Positions 12,648 to 23,304 of a DNA stretch of 64,000 nt are shown piece by piece (the first letter of the stretch is position 1; each line of letters begins with the position of its first letter). Under the pieces are notes generated by a model. It searched no databases. It was given only the letters and a program-made list of their open reading frames with translations, and was not told where the DNA came from. The translations under genes and the position numbers were made by a program. The stretch comes from Paulinella micropora. Taxonomy: Eukaryota; Cercozoa; Imbricatea; Euglyphida. Location of the stretch: the NCBI GenBank assembly GCA_009731375.1, contig BJOX01000203.1, positions 11,555-75,554 of the forward strand, read 5' to 3'.

Positions 12648-13456
12648 GTCTGCTTATCATGTCAATCTCTCTTCTCCCGTAAGGAGTATGTATATATATT
12701 TATATATATATATATAATATATATACATATATATATACACACACACATGTATACATATATATATATATATATAGATATAGATATATATATATATATATAT
12801 ATGTGTGTGTNNNNNNNNNNGTATATATATATTTATATTTATAAAAAATTAAAAAAAAGAAAAAAAATATGATGGGTGAGGCACTGTCGGCAGATGACTA
12901 ACTTAATAATTTATTAGTCAAGTAAATAATTTTAAAAATATTTTATTTAGTTTTAATAATGATTTAGCAAGTATTTATGTATATTTTTCTGACGATTTCG
13001 TGAATTTTTGGTGATTTTTACCTTAGGAAAAATGGTTAAGTCACGCAGAAATATATGTCCGAAATTCAAAGTCAGATGATGGAAAAATACTTGATTTTCC
13101 TGTCAAATTGCTACAAGAATAATTTTTTTAATTTTGTTAATTAAAATATTATATTTAGTTAAATTAAATCAATGTTGTATTGAAATTGCAAGAAGAAATA
13201 GTTTATTAATAATTATATCAGACATGGTCATAGTGCTAAGACTGCCGGGTGGCAAACACCTGACTTTTCTAGTCAAGTTGCCACCTGTGCAAGAAAAATT
13301 AATGATTTATATTTAAATATCATATTTCATGAAAAATAATCAATATTTAGTTGAAAATAGAAGAAAAATCATAAAGATATGAGGCAAATGCGATGCAAAT
13401 CAGAGGCTAAAATATTTGCCTCTGAATCTACCTCATTTTGCCTCCAAATGTGGACT
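12478..13456 (-). repeat. Right inverted repeat of the transposon
   Basis: Reverse complement of the left arm, interrupted by (TA)n and related dinucleotides (about 12556-12840) and the N gap. It carries the same nested hairpin (about 13246-13283). Confidence 0.7.
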
Positions 13457-15100
13457 TGACATATGTTTTTTTAAACATCAAAAACAAAGGTAAGTGCGCT
13501 TTTAAATAGATTTTAATCAAAGTAGATATTATTAAAGTTTGCATGATCCTTTTAAAACTACTTTAATTAGCTTGAAACAATTTTTTGTAGTTTTAATGAA
13601 CGTCAGCAAGCAACAAAACGAACTGGAGAGATGTGCCAAGAAATAAGAAATAGCTGGTATTGTAGCGAGCTGGAAATGACAAACATTTGGGCGAGGTCAG
13701 AACAGTTTGCTCACCAGTACTCACTCACCGGAGGCGAGAGAGTCGGTGCAAATGTCCTGACCGAGCCCGAATGCTATTTGACCGAGCTCGAATGCAACGA
13801 TTGGTGCTTTCCTGCACGCTCGCCATTTTGAACAATAGTGATCGCGTCGTGACTCAATAAACGACGTCCAAAAAACTTATCTAAAACAAATATTACTTTA
13901 TTATCTTATCTAGTTCAGATATTGAATTAGTTTCTGGTCTGTTTGATCCATCTAGATGAGATATTACTCTTGTTGTTCCGGGATTTTGCGTATTTTGCGT
14001 CACATTTGTCCACAAATTGCCACATTCCCTCCGGGCCGTCTTCACAGAAGGGGCATTCTTTGTCCAAAACAAGTTTTTGATTTTTTTTTTTTTTGAGACC
14101 AAAGTCGGTTTGTTGCTTTTTGTCTTGTGTGTTTTATTGTGTCTACTGTACTAAATTCAAATGTTTTTGTACATTCTGGCTTCCCACACCATACCATACG
14201 ACTCATACGGTTCCCGACCAATTTCTTTGTTTTGTGCTTGCAAAATTGCATGTGTTTGCTTGTGTTACGTGCTTTTTTTGGAAATGCTTCCCACCATCTT
14301 GTTTTTCTTCCCTTCTGTTGCCTGCACATTATACCTTGCTTTGTTTTGTGTTCTCATATGTTCCTATACTGTGTTGATCAACTTTTGCATAGAAATTTGT
14401 GTGTGCATGTGCTTTTTTCCCCTATAACGGACACCAAAAAGTTGCTGCCTCCTGTTGCTGTCCGCCATTTTGTTTTCGTCCCTTTTGTTGTCCCATGTTG
14501 TTTTATTGCAAATTTTTGTGTATTGTTGTTGTATGCATGTTGTGTGATTGAAAAATGCTTGTGTGCATGATTGGTGTGTTTGTTTTCGCTGTGAGAGGGG
14601 TTGTGAAATGTCGTTATTCTGTTTTTGTCTTGTTACTGTTTGCCCTACTTGGCACTCTTGTGAAATACATGTATCCTATACCTGTTTTCTTTGTTTTCTC
14701 TTAGCTTACATGTTGGCTGTCTTGAACATGCACAAAACGTGTGTTTTTATGTTTGATTTCCTTGTCCTTGTCAGCTTTGTTTTCCTTATCTGTCTGTGCA
14801 CTTTTTTTTTTCTGCAACTATTTTATGTGTTTGTGTCAAATACCTTTCCCCTTGCCTTGCCCTGTGTTCCTACATTGTATTTACATGTCCCCCAAGTAAT
14901 CCCCCCCTTCAATTCACATTTTCATTCATGTTTTCCATTGCCACTCACGACATGAATGCCTGTATTTATCAATTTTTTGGTTTTTGTNNNNNNNNNNATT
15001 CACCTATGTCTATATGTATTCTTTTTTGCTTTTCTGGTTTGTTCTTGTTGTATATGATGTGCTCTTGGAATCTGATGATCAATTTTTATTTTCTTGAGGG
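13457..15100. other. No clear gene; T-rich low-complexity sequence
   Basis: The first ~450 bp look unique. From about 14080 to 15060 the plus strand is very T-rich, giving Phe/Cys/Leu-rich ORFs typical of intron or UTR sequence. A 10-N gap lies at 14988-14997. The minus frame at 14042-14329 has a CKH...CGKPEC pattern, but I cannot support it as a gene. Confidence 0.4.
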
Positions 15101-15107
15101 TTTCTAC

Positions 15108-16052
15108 ATGCAAGCTGCGCTTCCTTTTGTCGACCCCCCCGTCTTTGGCCCTCCCCACTTCGCTGACCTTAATATGTCAGAGCGTCAGCTCACTGACATA
15201 GTGGAGGCCTGCCGCAGTCCGTGGTGAAGAATACGCGGTCACCTTGTGCCGCGTGGTCTATGCTGCCTGGCCCCAGCACGTTGGGGTGGGGGGTCCCGCC
15301 CCCCTCCGCGACGAACGTAGGGTGGTCTCCCCCAACGTGGCACCAGCCCCCCCCAGACCTGGCATTAGGCCCAAAAGCAAATTTAGTAGCTACCAAGACG
15401 TGTTTTTGCTCCCCCGGCAAACCCCAGTAGCCCTGGCACGTCGTGCCCTAGGCCAGCAAGTCCTATCCGCAATTACTCTCCGGCGGGGTGCGAAAAGCAA
15501 TCTTGACTTTGAGGTCAGGTCCGATTTCGACCATCCCCCCAGTACCGTCCGTGCCCTCTTGGAGGGCACGGGCGCGATCATCGTGCATGACACGGTGAGT
15601 GACGAACCGTCACTGCCCTTCCGGGGTGTTATGGTGGTGGGGTTCCCGGATTTGCACAACATCGCGTCTGCAATCACCGGACAGCCACCTAGTGTAGAGA
15701 TGGACGTGAGCGTCTTCACCGCGTACAAGTCAGAACTGCGGAAGGTTGCGACCATCCTGAAAGATAAAGATCACGTCGTCAAAAAAAGAAAAGGTACAGA
15801 GGCTGAGGAGGTCCCCCCCCCCCTTTTTTTTCTTTTTTTTTTCATTCTTCTTTTTCTTCTTCTTCTTCTTCTTCTTCTTCTTCTTCTTCTTCTTCTTCTT
15901 CTTCTTTTAGGAGCAACCCCAGAAGTTCTACTTGGTGGCTACTTTCCGATGGGTGCGTCACTGGCGGGTGCTGGCCCTTCAACACTCCGTCATCAACGTA
16001 CCCCGGTTTAGGCCGGGGTACCACAAGGTGGTTATCTTTGTTTGGGTCGCCT

Positions 16053-16112
<60 letters not shown>

Positions 16113-16561
16113 CCTCTTGACAATCCCCCACCCCCTCCACCACCTTGTAGGACGAACAAGAGCAGGGGACAGAGGGGCCCTGGTGGCGCATCGTGCTGCG
16201 CCTCTCCTCTGGCCGCGACGGCGAGAAGGGCTGGTTCCTGCTCAACACCGACGGCGGCACCGATTGGCGAAAGCCATTCCACAACTCCTACATCCGCTCC
16301 ACCGAGCCCTATGACATTTTGTTTGGTCCGACCATTCCGGGTGTCAGACGGGAGAGGATGATAACAGCCGGCCCCATCCCCATGGGCCGCGCTCTTCAGT
16401 TCCTCTCCCCACAGGACTGCTACCAAAGCAGAAACGGGGGTTTGAGGCTCAAGGAGCATGTGCAGGCTCGCTTGAAGCAGTTTGAGGCTAGGGTTAGAAC
16501 GAAAGTTTCGACCAATTGTGGTATTACGTTTTGGCGAAATTTTTTTGTGACTTTTTACTAA
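15108..16561 (+). CDS. Unrecognised three-exon gene (one frameshift in exon 1)
   Basis: Exon 1 starts at ATG 15108 (or ATG 15174, MSERQLTDIVEACRSPW). It reaches TGA at 15225 unless one T is skipped, then continues as EEYAVTLCRVVYAAW to about 15811. Intron 1 is poly-T plus (TTC)n and ends in ttcttttag. Exon 2 (15911-16027 or 16030) reads EQPQKFYLVATFRWVRHW. Intron 2 holds (TC)n and ends in caccttgtag. Exon 3 (16151-16561) reads DEQEQGTEGPWWRIVLRL and runs to TAA at 16559-16561. All three exons join in phase 0. Codon use is GC-rich compared with the surroundings. I do not recognise a domain. The exon 1 frameshift could be a sequencing error or real decay. Confidence 0.5.
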
Positions 16562-17487
16562 GGTACGGAATACAAGCTAAAATCAATCTAAACCACGGAT
16601 GCGTATGTAACTTTCGAGAATAGTCATTTAATAACAGGGGTTTACCGGACCACGAGTGACCGTGCTCACCACTCAAGTTTACCAAGGTTAATTTCAGTAC
16701 AGGGTAAGGGTTGGGTGATTGTAAGGTTAAATGCTAAGGGCTGGGTTACGGGCTTGGTAAGGGTTGGGTGATTGTAAGGTTAAAAGCCAAGGGCCGGGGA
16801 AGGGCTTGGTAAATTCGATAAAGGGCAGGGTGTTTCCAGGCTATTTGCGCTCAGTGTGCTGCTCGGAAGACGAAGAATCATAAGTTCTGAAGGAAACTAT
16901 CTGTGCTGGAGAGATGGTTTAGGTTGAAATGGTTTAGGTTGTATTGTAGAGAATGTAGGTAGGCTAGATTGAAAGAGAAAATATCACTGGCGGTGGCAGC
17001 CAGTGCGGAAAATTGTGAGCTGATACGGGCAAAAAAGAATTTGCTGGAGAGAAAAAGGATTTTTTCCAGAGCAAGTTCAGGTAAGAAGATTAATAAAGAT
17101 AAGAAACACGTTGCGCTTTGTATATGCTGATTAAAGTAGATCTAACAGATTCCGAAGAGTTGACGAAGACTCGGACTCAGTGCTTCCAGGTTAGGTATTG
17201 GAGTAATAGTATTGGAGCTGGTAATAATATAGTCACTTATGAAGTTATTATTAGTTTACTTGAAGTTCTCGTCGAGTCTTTCAAGTTGAGGACTCAATGT
17301 GTTTGGTTGTATACTATGATATATATTATCGACCTTTCGCACTCGTATGTTGCGATCGAATGCCAAGTTATATCACTGAGTCTTTTTAATAATCATATTG
17401 ATAACTGATGATGCATGATCAAATCATGATACGCCGTGGGCAATCAATCAGTTTATTTGAGACGCATAAAGAAAAATAGTTTCTTTG
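16562..17487. other. No gene; contains a ~65-bp tandem duplication
   Basis: At 16695-16815 a unit with gggtaagggttgggtgattg and gtaaggttaaa occurs twice. The rest looks unique. If the gypsy-type element still has a 3' LTR it should lie here, but I could not match this region to the sequence beyond gag. Confidence 0.4.
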
Positions 17488-20400
17488 TCACTGCCTTCGT
17501 CGTCTGGCGCGGATTTCTTTGCCTGGTGGAGGACCACCAACAAAAGTCAGATCGAACTTTGACTGTTCGAGAATGTCCCAGATCTTATTAGGGATTCCGC
17601 CCAACGATAATTCAAAAGGGACATCAAGCACTCCTCTTGGCAGTGTCTGAATGGTCCACGCAGTGTAATCCTTGTCTCTGGGAGTAATTGTATCATCCCA
17701 TGTCTCGAGACTTTTTGCGTCTTTATATACTGGCAGATAATGTCTTGCCTTTGGATCCTCAACCGGGTCCATACTTCTCCAGAACTGGAGTATCGGTTGT
17801 ACTATCTTTGCGGCTGATGATATTTTGAGTGTCCGTGTGACACGCATCTGTCGTGGGACCGCCACGACCCGCATCAAGTATAAGTCTGAGAGAGTGTCAT
17901 CAGCGACATGTTGTTCCGCTGGTCTCATCAGATAGAAAACATTTTTCACCCATGCGATGGTTGCTATCGCATCGCCTTCCTTCCATCGCTCATGGACAAT
18001 CTCAACGTTGCCCGCGTTTGGGTCAGTGTCCGTCCCCTCCTCCTCCTGGTGGACGTCCTTTGATCTCATCGACCTCATCGCCTTCCTCGGTTGGTCGTTG
18101 ATAAGATCATTCCGCGCTCTCCTTAGCTGCGCCTCTGTGATCTTCTCCTTCTTTCCGCTATGCTCTCGCGGAGACTTGGACTGAGTCCCCACCGCGCTTA
18201 TGCGGTCAGTCTTCTCCTTGCTGTCCACCTCACTCTCCTCCTTCTCAGCTATCGGTGCCCGATAAGCATCGTCTTGGTCTATGCCAGCCTCCTTGTGGAT
18301 GGGCGGCACCTCTTTGAAATCATCCTTCATCCGTTTTAACGCCTCCTCAACGGATTCATCTTCCAGTAAGAAGGGATCATACTTAATCAGCCTTCTTACA
18401 TTCACAATTTGCACCTTCCCTCTACCCCTGATCTTGTAATTCAGAGGTCCCGTCTGTTCCATAATCTGATAAGGTCCTTTCCAGTGAGTGAACAGCTTAG
18501 AGCTGACTCCCTTCGGGACTTGAGGATGGTACAATAGTACAATATCCCCGACCTGGAACTTGATCTGATCCAAGTGCGCTTGTCGCACCCCTTCAGCATC
18601 AGTCTTTCGGCGCTCCGCCTCTCTATGCGCCCTGACTATTTGTTCCGCCTCCATCTTCACTCTAAGTCTCATCCCAAACAACTCATCCGCATCCGCCCAA
18701 GTGTCTTTTGGGTGAAGGAGCGAAGTCGGGATATCAGGCTCACGCCCATATACTAACTGATATGGCGAGATTGAGCTCTTCGAGCCTCCTAACGCCGTAG
18801 AGGGTAGACAGTTCATTGCAAACGCAAATGATGGTGCTGCCTCGACCCATGCTCTTTGATTCTCCTTCTTCGTGCAATACATCTTTAGCGAGGCTTTGAG
18901 GGGTCTGTGTACCCGCTCGATTTTCCCATTTGCTCGCGGGTTATAGGCAGTAACATATTGCCATTTCATCCCGTAATACTTAGATAGTTTGTCGATGACC
19001 TCGTTATTAAAGTCCGAGCCTCGATCAGAACATATCTTTCTTGGTACTCCGATCTGTGAGATGATCCTATCGATCAGCGCCTCGGCCGTCGTCTTGCCGG
19101 TAACGTCTTTGACAGGGATGATCCACACATAGTTGGTGGCTCTGTCAATAGCCGTAAGGAGGTATTTGTAACCATCCTTCGATTCTGGGAAAGGTCCCAC
19201 ATGATCAATGTGTATAAACTCAAACATCCCCGCATGAAGAGGAAATTCGCCAATCAGGCCGAAATTTGCCTTCAGTGGTGTTTTGTTTATCTTGCACGGG
19301 ATGCATGCATCCACCGCCTGATCTATCTCCTCCTTCATCTTCTTCCACCAGAATCGCCTCGCTACGAACATATGAGTTCGTTGTCGACCCGGATGCGCCA
19401 AAAGTGGGCAATTGTGGGCTGCGACAAATATAAATCGTCTCAGACTCTCCGGTACCCAAAGGGTCCATTTGTCCGGCTGTGACGCATAGCGACCGTGAAG
19501 GCCCTTGTACCACAGTAGACCATCTCTCCATCCCATCTCCTTCATCTGATCTTTGATCGCTTTCGTCATCCGTAGCTCATCCGGGTTCTGATATAACTGT
19601 ATCAGTTCTTTAAACTCCGGATCTTGAGCCTGTTGTTGCCTCCATGCGGTAGGCGAGGCTATATGGATAGTACCATCTTCTAGCCGTACCCCGATTCTTT
19701 CCGGGTCATCGTCTAGGTCACTTCTCCGCTCTTGAGGAGGCTCCGCATAAACTTCCTGCGTCTCCTCTTCCTCTCTTATGTTCGCCTTCGCATTCTCATA
19801 TACCTCATAGGACCACTCAGCGTCCTCCTGGGTATGTAGCTCACAACATATCCCGTGATCCGGGCCTTGTGGACTGTACCGTAGACCTGTGCGGTCATAT
19901 CGGACTCCACTCGCCATCTCCATCGCCTCAATGTGGCTGACCTCATACACCTTGTCAGTGGACAAGTCTTCCATCTCCACCGTGGACACCAACGCCGATA
20001 CTTCTGAGTTAAACTCTAGCCTAGAGAGGCTATCAGCGACCACATTTCGCTTTCCCGGTAGATGGACCATTGTAAAATCGAAACAAGACAAGAACGCTTG
20101 CCACCGCGCCAGCCGTCCCGTCTGTTCATGATTCATCAACCATAACAGGTTATGATGATCAGTTCTGACAGTAAATTGAGGTCCTCCCCACAAATACTCT
20201 CTGAGCCTCTTGAGGGCCCATACTACCGCCAACGCCTCTCTTTGCCTTGTGCAATAGTTTCTCTCCGCCGCACACAACTTCCTACTAATAAACATGATTG
20301 GGCGTAATTTCTTCTCCTCATCCTCTTGTTGTAATACAGCCCCAATCGCAAACTTAGATGCGTCTGTATCGACTACGAATTGTTTCGTAAAGTCGGGCAT

Positions 20401-23301
20401 CGTTAACACCAGTCCTCCGTCTTTCGGGTCTTTGTAAATGAGATCTTTGAGCGCATGAAACGCTTGCAAAGCCTCTTCGTCCCACTTCTCAAAGTCTCCA
20501 AAATCTATCATTTTCTCCACTTTAGCCCGTGTTGCACCCCAATCGGGTATAAACTGGCTATAGTATTGCGCCATCGCAAGGAATGAGTGCAATTCAGTGC
20601 GGTTCTTCGGTATCGGTCGATTCATAATCTCCTCCCTCTTCTCTTTGGATATCGAGACTCGATTATGGGAGATCTCGTACCCTAAGTATGTCACACTCGT
20701 CTTGGCAAGTTGACACTTCTTTAGATTGCACTTCAGGCCAAAAGCTCCGATGCGCCTGAATATATCGGACAAATGATCGATATGCTCCTCCATTGTGTTA
20801 GAGTATACGATAATGTCATCGATATAGCAAAATGCATATTCTCCCGCCTTCTGTCCCCGCCTTCTCATAAAGCCACCGTCAGACAAATCATCGTACTGAC
20901 TGCTCAACATCTTCTGCATCGCCTTCTGGAAAAGTCCTGGGGCTTGCTTGAGGCCCATCGGAAGCACTTTCCATTGGTATATTTCCATACCCACCACAAA
21001 CGCCGTCAGCCATCTGGACTTTTCCTCCAGTGGTATCTGCCAGAAGCCATTCTTAAGGTCAATGACCGAATAGAATTTTGCATTCCGCAGTACTCTCCTT
21101 CCTTTTTCTAATGTCGGGAGAGGATTTCTCTCTTCCTCCAGCACCTTGTTAACACGAGCATAGTTAACTGTCAGGCGCCATTGTCCTCCTGGCTTCGGCA
21201 CTATTCTCGGTTGTGAGACTATTGGAGATGTTGATCTCTCAATAAAGTCCTCATTGAGCAGCTGTCTTGCTAGCTCCTCCGCTATTTTCGCCTCATGTGT
21301 ACTCAAATTCGCCCTTCGTGGTGCCGGTGACGGCTCCGCACCCGGTATTTTGTAAATAACCGCAGTGAAATCTTCAGGCTTGACACCACCTGCATGTGGA
21401 GGGTCAAAAATTTCCTTGTTCGCCTCTAATTTGGCTTTTAAAAGCTCCTTCTCCTTCTCCGTGCCTACTCCTTCTTCCAATATTTTCCGCGCCGCCTCTT
21501 GAAAATCTTCATCAGACATCTGCTTATGCTGCTTGAGGGGTTCTCTGTCCTCCTCCAAGCCTAAGTCCTCTTCCGAGACATCATCTAGGCCCGTCTTTTC
21601 ATACGTGACCGTGTCCGGCTCATCATCTTTACCGAGCTCCACCAGCATGTCAATGAGTCTCGCGTATTGCAAAGGAGCTTTACGGGTGTAAAAACCATCA
21701 AAGCATGTGAATGCTTGCGGTATCAATTTCAACTTGTCGAGGTCTCTGAGCTTCCGCTTGTATGCACTGCTCTGCTCACGAGTTCCCATACGACAAGCCA
21801 CCACTAGCTGTTGCTTGCGAGAGGGTACCGGTATAGGATGATCAATAAGCCGGTCCCTTATTTCCTGCGCCCATATCGCCTTCTCATTATATGGCAGGAT
21901 AATAGTATACGGCTTATTATTTTCGAATAAAGTCCGTAAGCATTTCTTCACTTCAGACAGTGAACGCGGCCACGTGGGCTCGTCACCCCAGAAATCAGTA
22001 ATAAAACTTTTAATAGTTTCTGGTGGAGTATCCGGGATTCGCCCCGTTCTCCTTGGTACAAACGCCTCCCTTTTTTCTTCTCCTACTTTCGCATGGAAAC
22101 AGTATCCGTTAGTAATATGGACATCTGTTCCTACTCCTTCCGCGAATCTCGCCAACGACGGGCTTCTTTGTGCGACACATATAATCTCCTCCTTTCGCTT
22201 CTCGATTAAGTCATCAATAGACTTTTTGTCCCAATGGCATGTCGGAACTGTGACAGTGCACACTTGGGATTCCCAATTGTCGGTCCAGGACAGTTCATCC
22301 GGTCTTACGACATGGGGGTGAACGTACACCTCAAGTGCCTCATGTGCGATGGCCGTTCTTTTGTGATCCGTCGCTAGACTCAGCTCATAAGCCTCATAAG
22401 AGTCAGTAGCGTTGAAGGGATCAATATCGTTCTCTTCTCCTCTTTTTACTCCATATATCACTCGCCGTGCGGCGCAATCAATCACAGCCCCCATCGTAGC
22501 CAATTGGTCATACGATAGTAATATTGACCCGTGGTAACCGGGGACGACATAGAGGTCCATACGGTATACTCGTGCGGATTTCAATTTAAAGGTCAGTGTG
22601 ATGATTCCCGTGATATCCGTCCGGCTGCTCACTCCTTTGAGAGTGCCCGTTGACTTTTTCATATTTCCGTCCACCCAGTCCCGGTATCGATTAAAAAACT
22701 TCCTGCCGACAATATTAATATTCGCCATCGTATCATTACCAACTTTTAATATTGTCTTCAATGTTTCACAATAAAGTTCCGTATAACACAGAGCATCGGG
22801 CCTGTGTATATTGGCTGCGAGAACAAGAACTTTACGTTCCAAATTTTGGAGTCTTGTCTCTAAGTTTTTCAACTCCTCCTTCTTCTCCTCCTGCTTCACC
22901 TCATTAACATTTTTATTATTCTGCGGTACTGGTGCGTTTACTATTTGAGCGACATTGTCTTGTGGTACTTGAGTACACACATTGTCTTTTTGCTCGCCAC
23001 CCGCCGCGACCGTAGACATTGAGTCTGTTCGTGGTTGTTTGCTTGGCCGAGGCGATACGTCTGCCATTGGCCTCCTCGCCTCCATCGCAAGTCTCGCCTT
23101 CCTATTTGCATCAGTTATCATTGGTAACCGTGCTGTATGAACGGGTATGAGACTACCTTGGGGCTGCAGTCTCTGTGTACCCACATCTTTGTTTTCACAT
23201 AGAGGAAGCGTTGGCCCAGTCTGCACAACAGCATTAGAAAGCACTGTGACTTTAGGGTTAAACTTCACAGTCTTCTCCTTCCTCTCTTCTTCCCCCTCCA
23301 G
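17488..23301 (-). CDS. pol: Retrotransposon pol polyprotein (PR-RT-RH-IN)
   Basis: Open from the codon after the gag UGA to TGA at 17488-17490. Counting from GTG at 23268 it is 1926 aa. A retropepsin-like domain lies near residues 170-280, but its active-site word reads DTMA rather than the usual D(S/T)GA. Reverse transcriptase spans about 665-900, with YIDD near 815. RNase H spans about 955-1060, with DTDASKFAIGAVL, REALAVVWALK and TDHHNLLWL. An HHCC zinc finger (HNCPLLAH...CIPC) is near 1285-1325. The integrase core has D/D/E at HIDHVGPF, SDRGSDF and GKIERVHR (about 1353, 1416, 1448). A GPY/F-type module (HWKGPYQI) is near 1596. About 300 further residues of acidic then unrecognised sequence follow. 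There is no ATG near the start, consistent with expression as a gag-pol fusion by stop readthrough. Confidence 0.9.
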   Translation of the reverse strand: MEGEEERKEKTVKFNPKVTVLSNAVVQTGPTLPLCENKDVGTQRLQPQGSLIPVHTARLPMITDANRKARLAMEARRPMADVSPRPSKQPRTDSMSTVAAGGEQKDNVCTQVPQDNVAQIVNAPVPQNNKNVNEVKQEEKKEELKNLETRLQNLERKVLVLAANIHRPDALCYTELYCETLKTILKVGNDTMANINIVGRKFFNRYRDWVDGNMKKSTGTLKGVSSRTDITGIITLTFKLKSARVYRMDLYVVPGYHGSILLSYDQLATMGAVIDCAARRVIYGVKRGEENDIDPFNATDSYEAYELSLATDHKRTAIAHEALEVYVHPHVVRPDELSWTDNWESQVCTVTVPTCHWDKKSIDDLIEKRKEEIICVAQRSPSLARFAEGVGTDVHITNGYCFHAKVGEEKREAFVPRRTGRIPDTPPETIKSFITDFWGDEPTWPRSLSEVKKCLRTLFENNKPYTIILPYNEKAIWAQEIRDRLIDHPIPVPSRKQQLVVACRMGTREQSSAYKRKLRDLDKLKLIPQAFTCFDGFYTRKAPLQYARLIDMLVELGKDDEPDTVTYEKTGLDDVSEEDLGLEEDREPLKQHKQMSDEDFQEAARKILEEGVGTEKEKELLKAKLEANKEIFDPPHAGGVKPEDFTAVIYKIPGAEPSPAPRRANLSTHEAKIAEELARQLLNEDFIERSTSPIVSQPRIVPKPGGQWRLTVNYARVNKVLEEERNPLPTLEKGRRVLRNAKFYSVIDLKNGFWQIPLEEKSRWLTAFVVGMEIYQWKVLPMGLKQAPGLFQKAMQKMLSSQYDDLSDGGFMRRRGQKAGEYAFCYIDDIIVYSNTMEEHIDHLSDIFRRIGAFGLKCNLKKCQLAKTSVTYLGYEISHNRVSISKEKREEIMNRPIPKNRTELHSFLAMAQYYSQFIPDWGATRAKVEKMIDFGDFEKWDEEALQAFHALKDLIYKDPKDGGLVLTMPDFTKQFVVDTDASKFAIGAVLQQEDEEKKLRPIMFISRKLCAAERNYCTRQREALAVVWALKRLREYLWGGPQFTVRTDHHNLLWLMNHEQTGRLARWQAFLSCFDFTMVHLPGKRNVVADSLSRLEFNSEVSALVSTVEMEDLSTDKVYEVSHIEAMEMASGVRYDRTGLRYSPQGPDHGICCELHTQEDAEWSYEVYENAKANIREEEETQEVYAEPPQERRSDLDDDPERIGVRLEDGTIHIASPTAWRQQQAQDPEFKELIQLYQNPDELRMTKAIKDQMKEMGWRDGLLWYKGLHGRYASQPDKWTLWVPESLRRFIFVAAHNCPLLAHPGRQRTHMFVARRFWWKKMKEEIDQAVDACIPCKINKTPLKANFGLIGEFPLHAGMFEFIHIDHVGPFPESKDGYKYLLTAIDRATNYVWIIPVKDVTGKTTAEALIDRIISQIGVPRKICSDRGSDFNNEVIDKLSKYYGMKWQYVTAYNPRANGKIERVHRPLKASLKMYCTKKENQRAWVEAAPSFAFAMNCLPSTALGGSKSSISPYQLVYGREPDIPTSLLHPKDTWADADELFGMRLRVKMEAEQIVRAHREAERRKTDAEGVRQAHLDQIKFQVGDIVLLYHPQVPKGVSSKLFTHWKGPYQIMEQTGPLNYKIRGRGKVQIVNVRRLIKYDPFLLEDESVEEALKRMKDDFKEVPPIHKEAGIDQDDAYRAPIAEKEESEVDSKEKTDRISAVGTQSKSPREHSGKKEKITEAQLRRARNDLINDQPRKAMRSMRSKDVHQEEEGTDTDPNAGNVEIVHERWKEGDAIATIAWVKNVFYLMRPAEQHVADDTLSDLYLMRVVAVPRQMRVTRTLKISSAAKIVQPILQFWRSMDPVEDPKARHYLPVYKDAKSLETWDDTITPRDKDYTAWTIQTLPRGVLDVPFELSLGGIPNKIWDILEQSKFDLTFVGGPPPGKEIRARRRRQ

Positions 23302-23304
23302 TCA
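23302..23304 (-). other. In-frame UGA between gag and pol
   Basis: The codons on either side are GAA UGA CUG. Gag and pol share one frame (gag start minus pol start is a multiple of three), and nothing else separates them. Some retroelements make Gag-Pol by reading through such a stop; I infer that here. Confidence 0.6.

Larger units (their letters stand above)
4207..13456. mobile_element. Large DNA transposon with long inverted repeats (~9.2 kb)
   Basis: The left arm (about 4207-4925) and right arm (about 12478-13456) are inverted copies of each other. Outer ends are aagtccacatttgg on the left and ccaaatgtggactt on the right. Shared interior blocks include the reverse-complement pair around ggtggcaacctgac and the region beside the poly-T and (TA)n. 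The interior holds a minus-strand transposase-like gene with SAP domain and a plus-strand coiled-coil gene, facing each other's 5' ends. Both genes carry frameshifts, so this copy is probably inactive. A target-site duplication is not obvious. (TA)n expansion and a 10-N gap (12811-12820) lengthen the right arm. Confidence 0.65.

Noticed and set aside
14042-14329. Zinc-finger-like minus-strand ORF (CKH...CGKPEC)
   Set aside because: Spacing fits no zinc-finger class I know, and the opposite strand is T-rich low-complexity sequence.
16680-16830. Telomere-like TTAGGG-type repeats
   Set aside because: The gggtaagggttggg words are part of a single ~65-bp tandem duplication, not a telomeric array.
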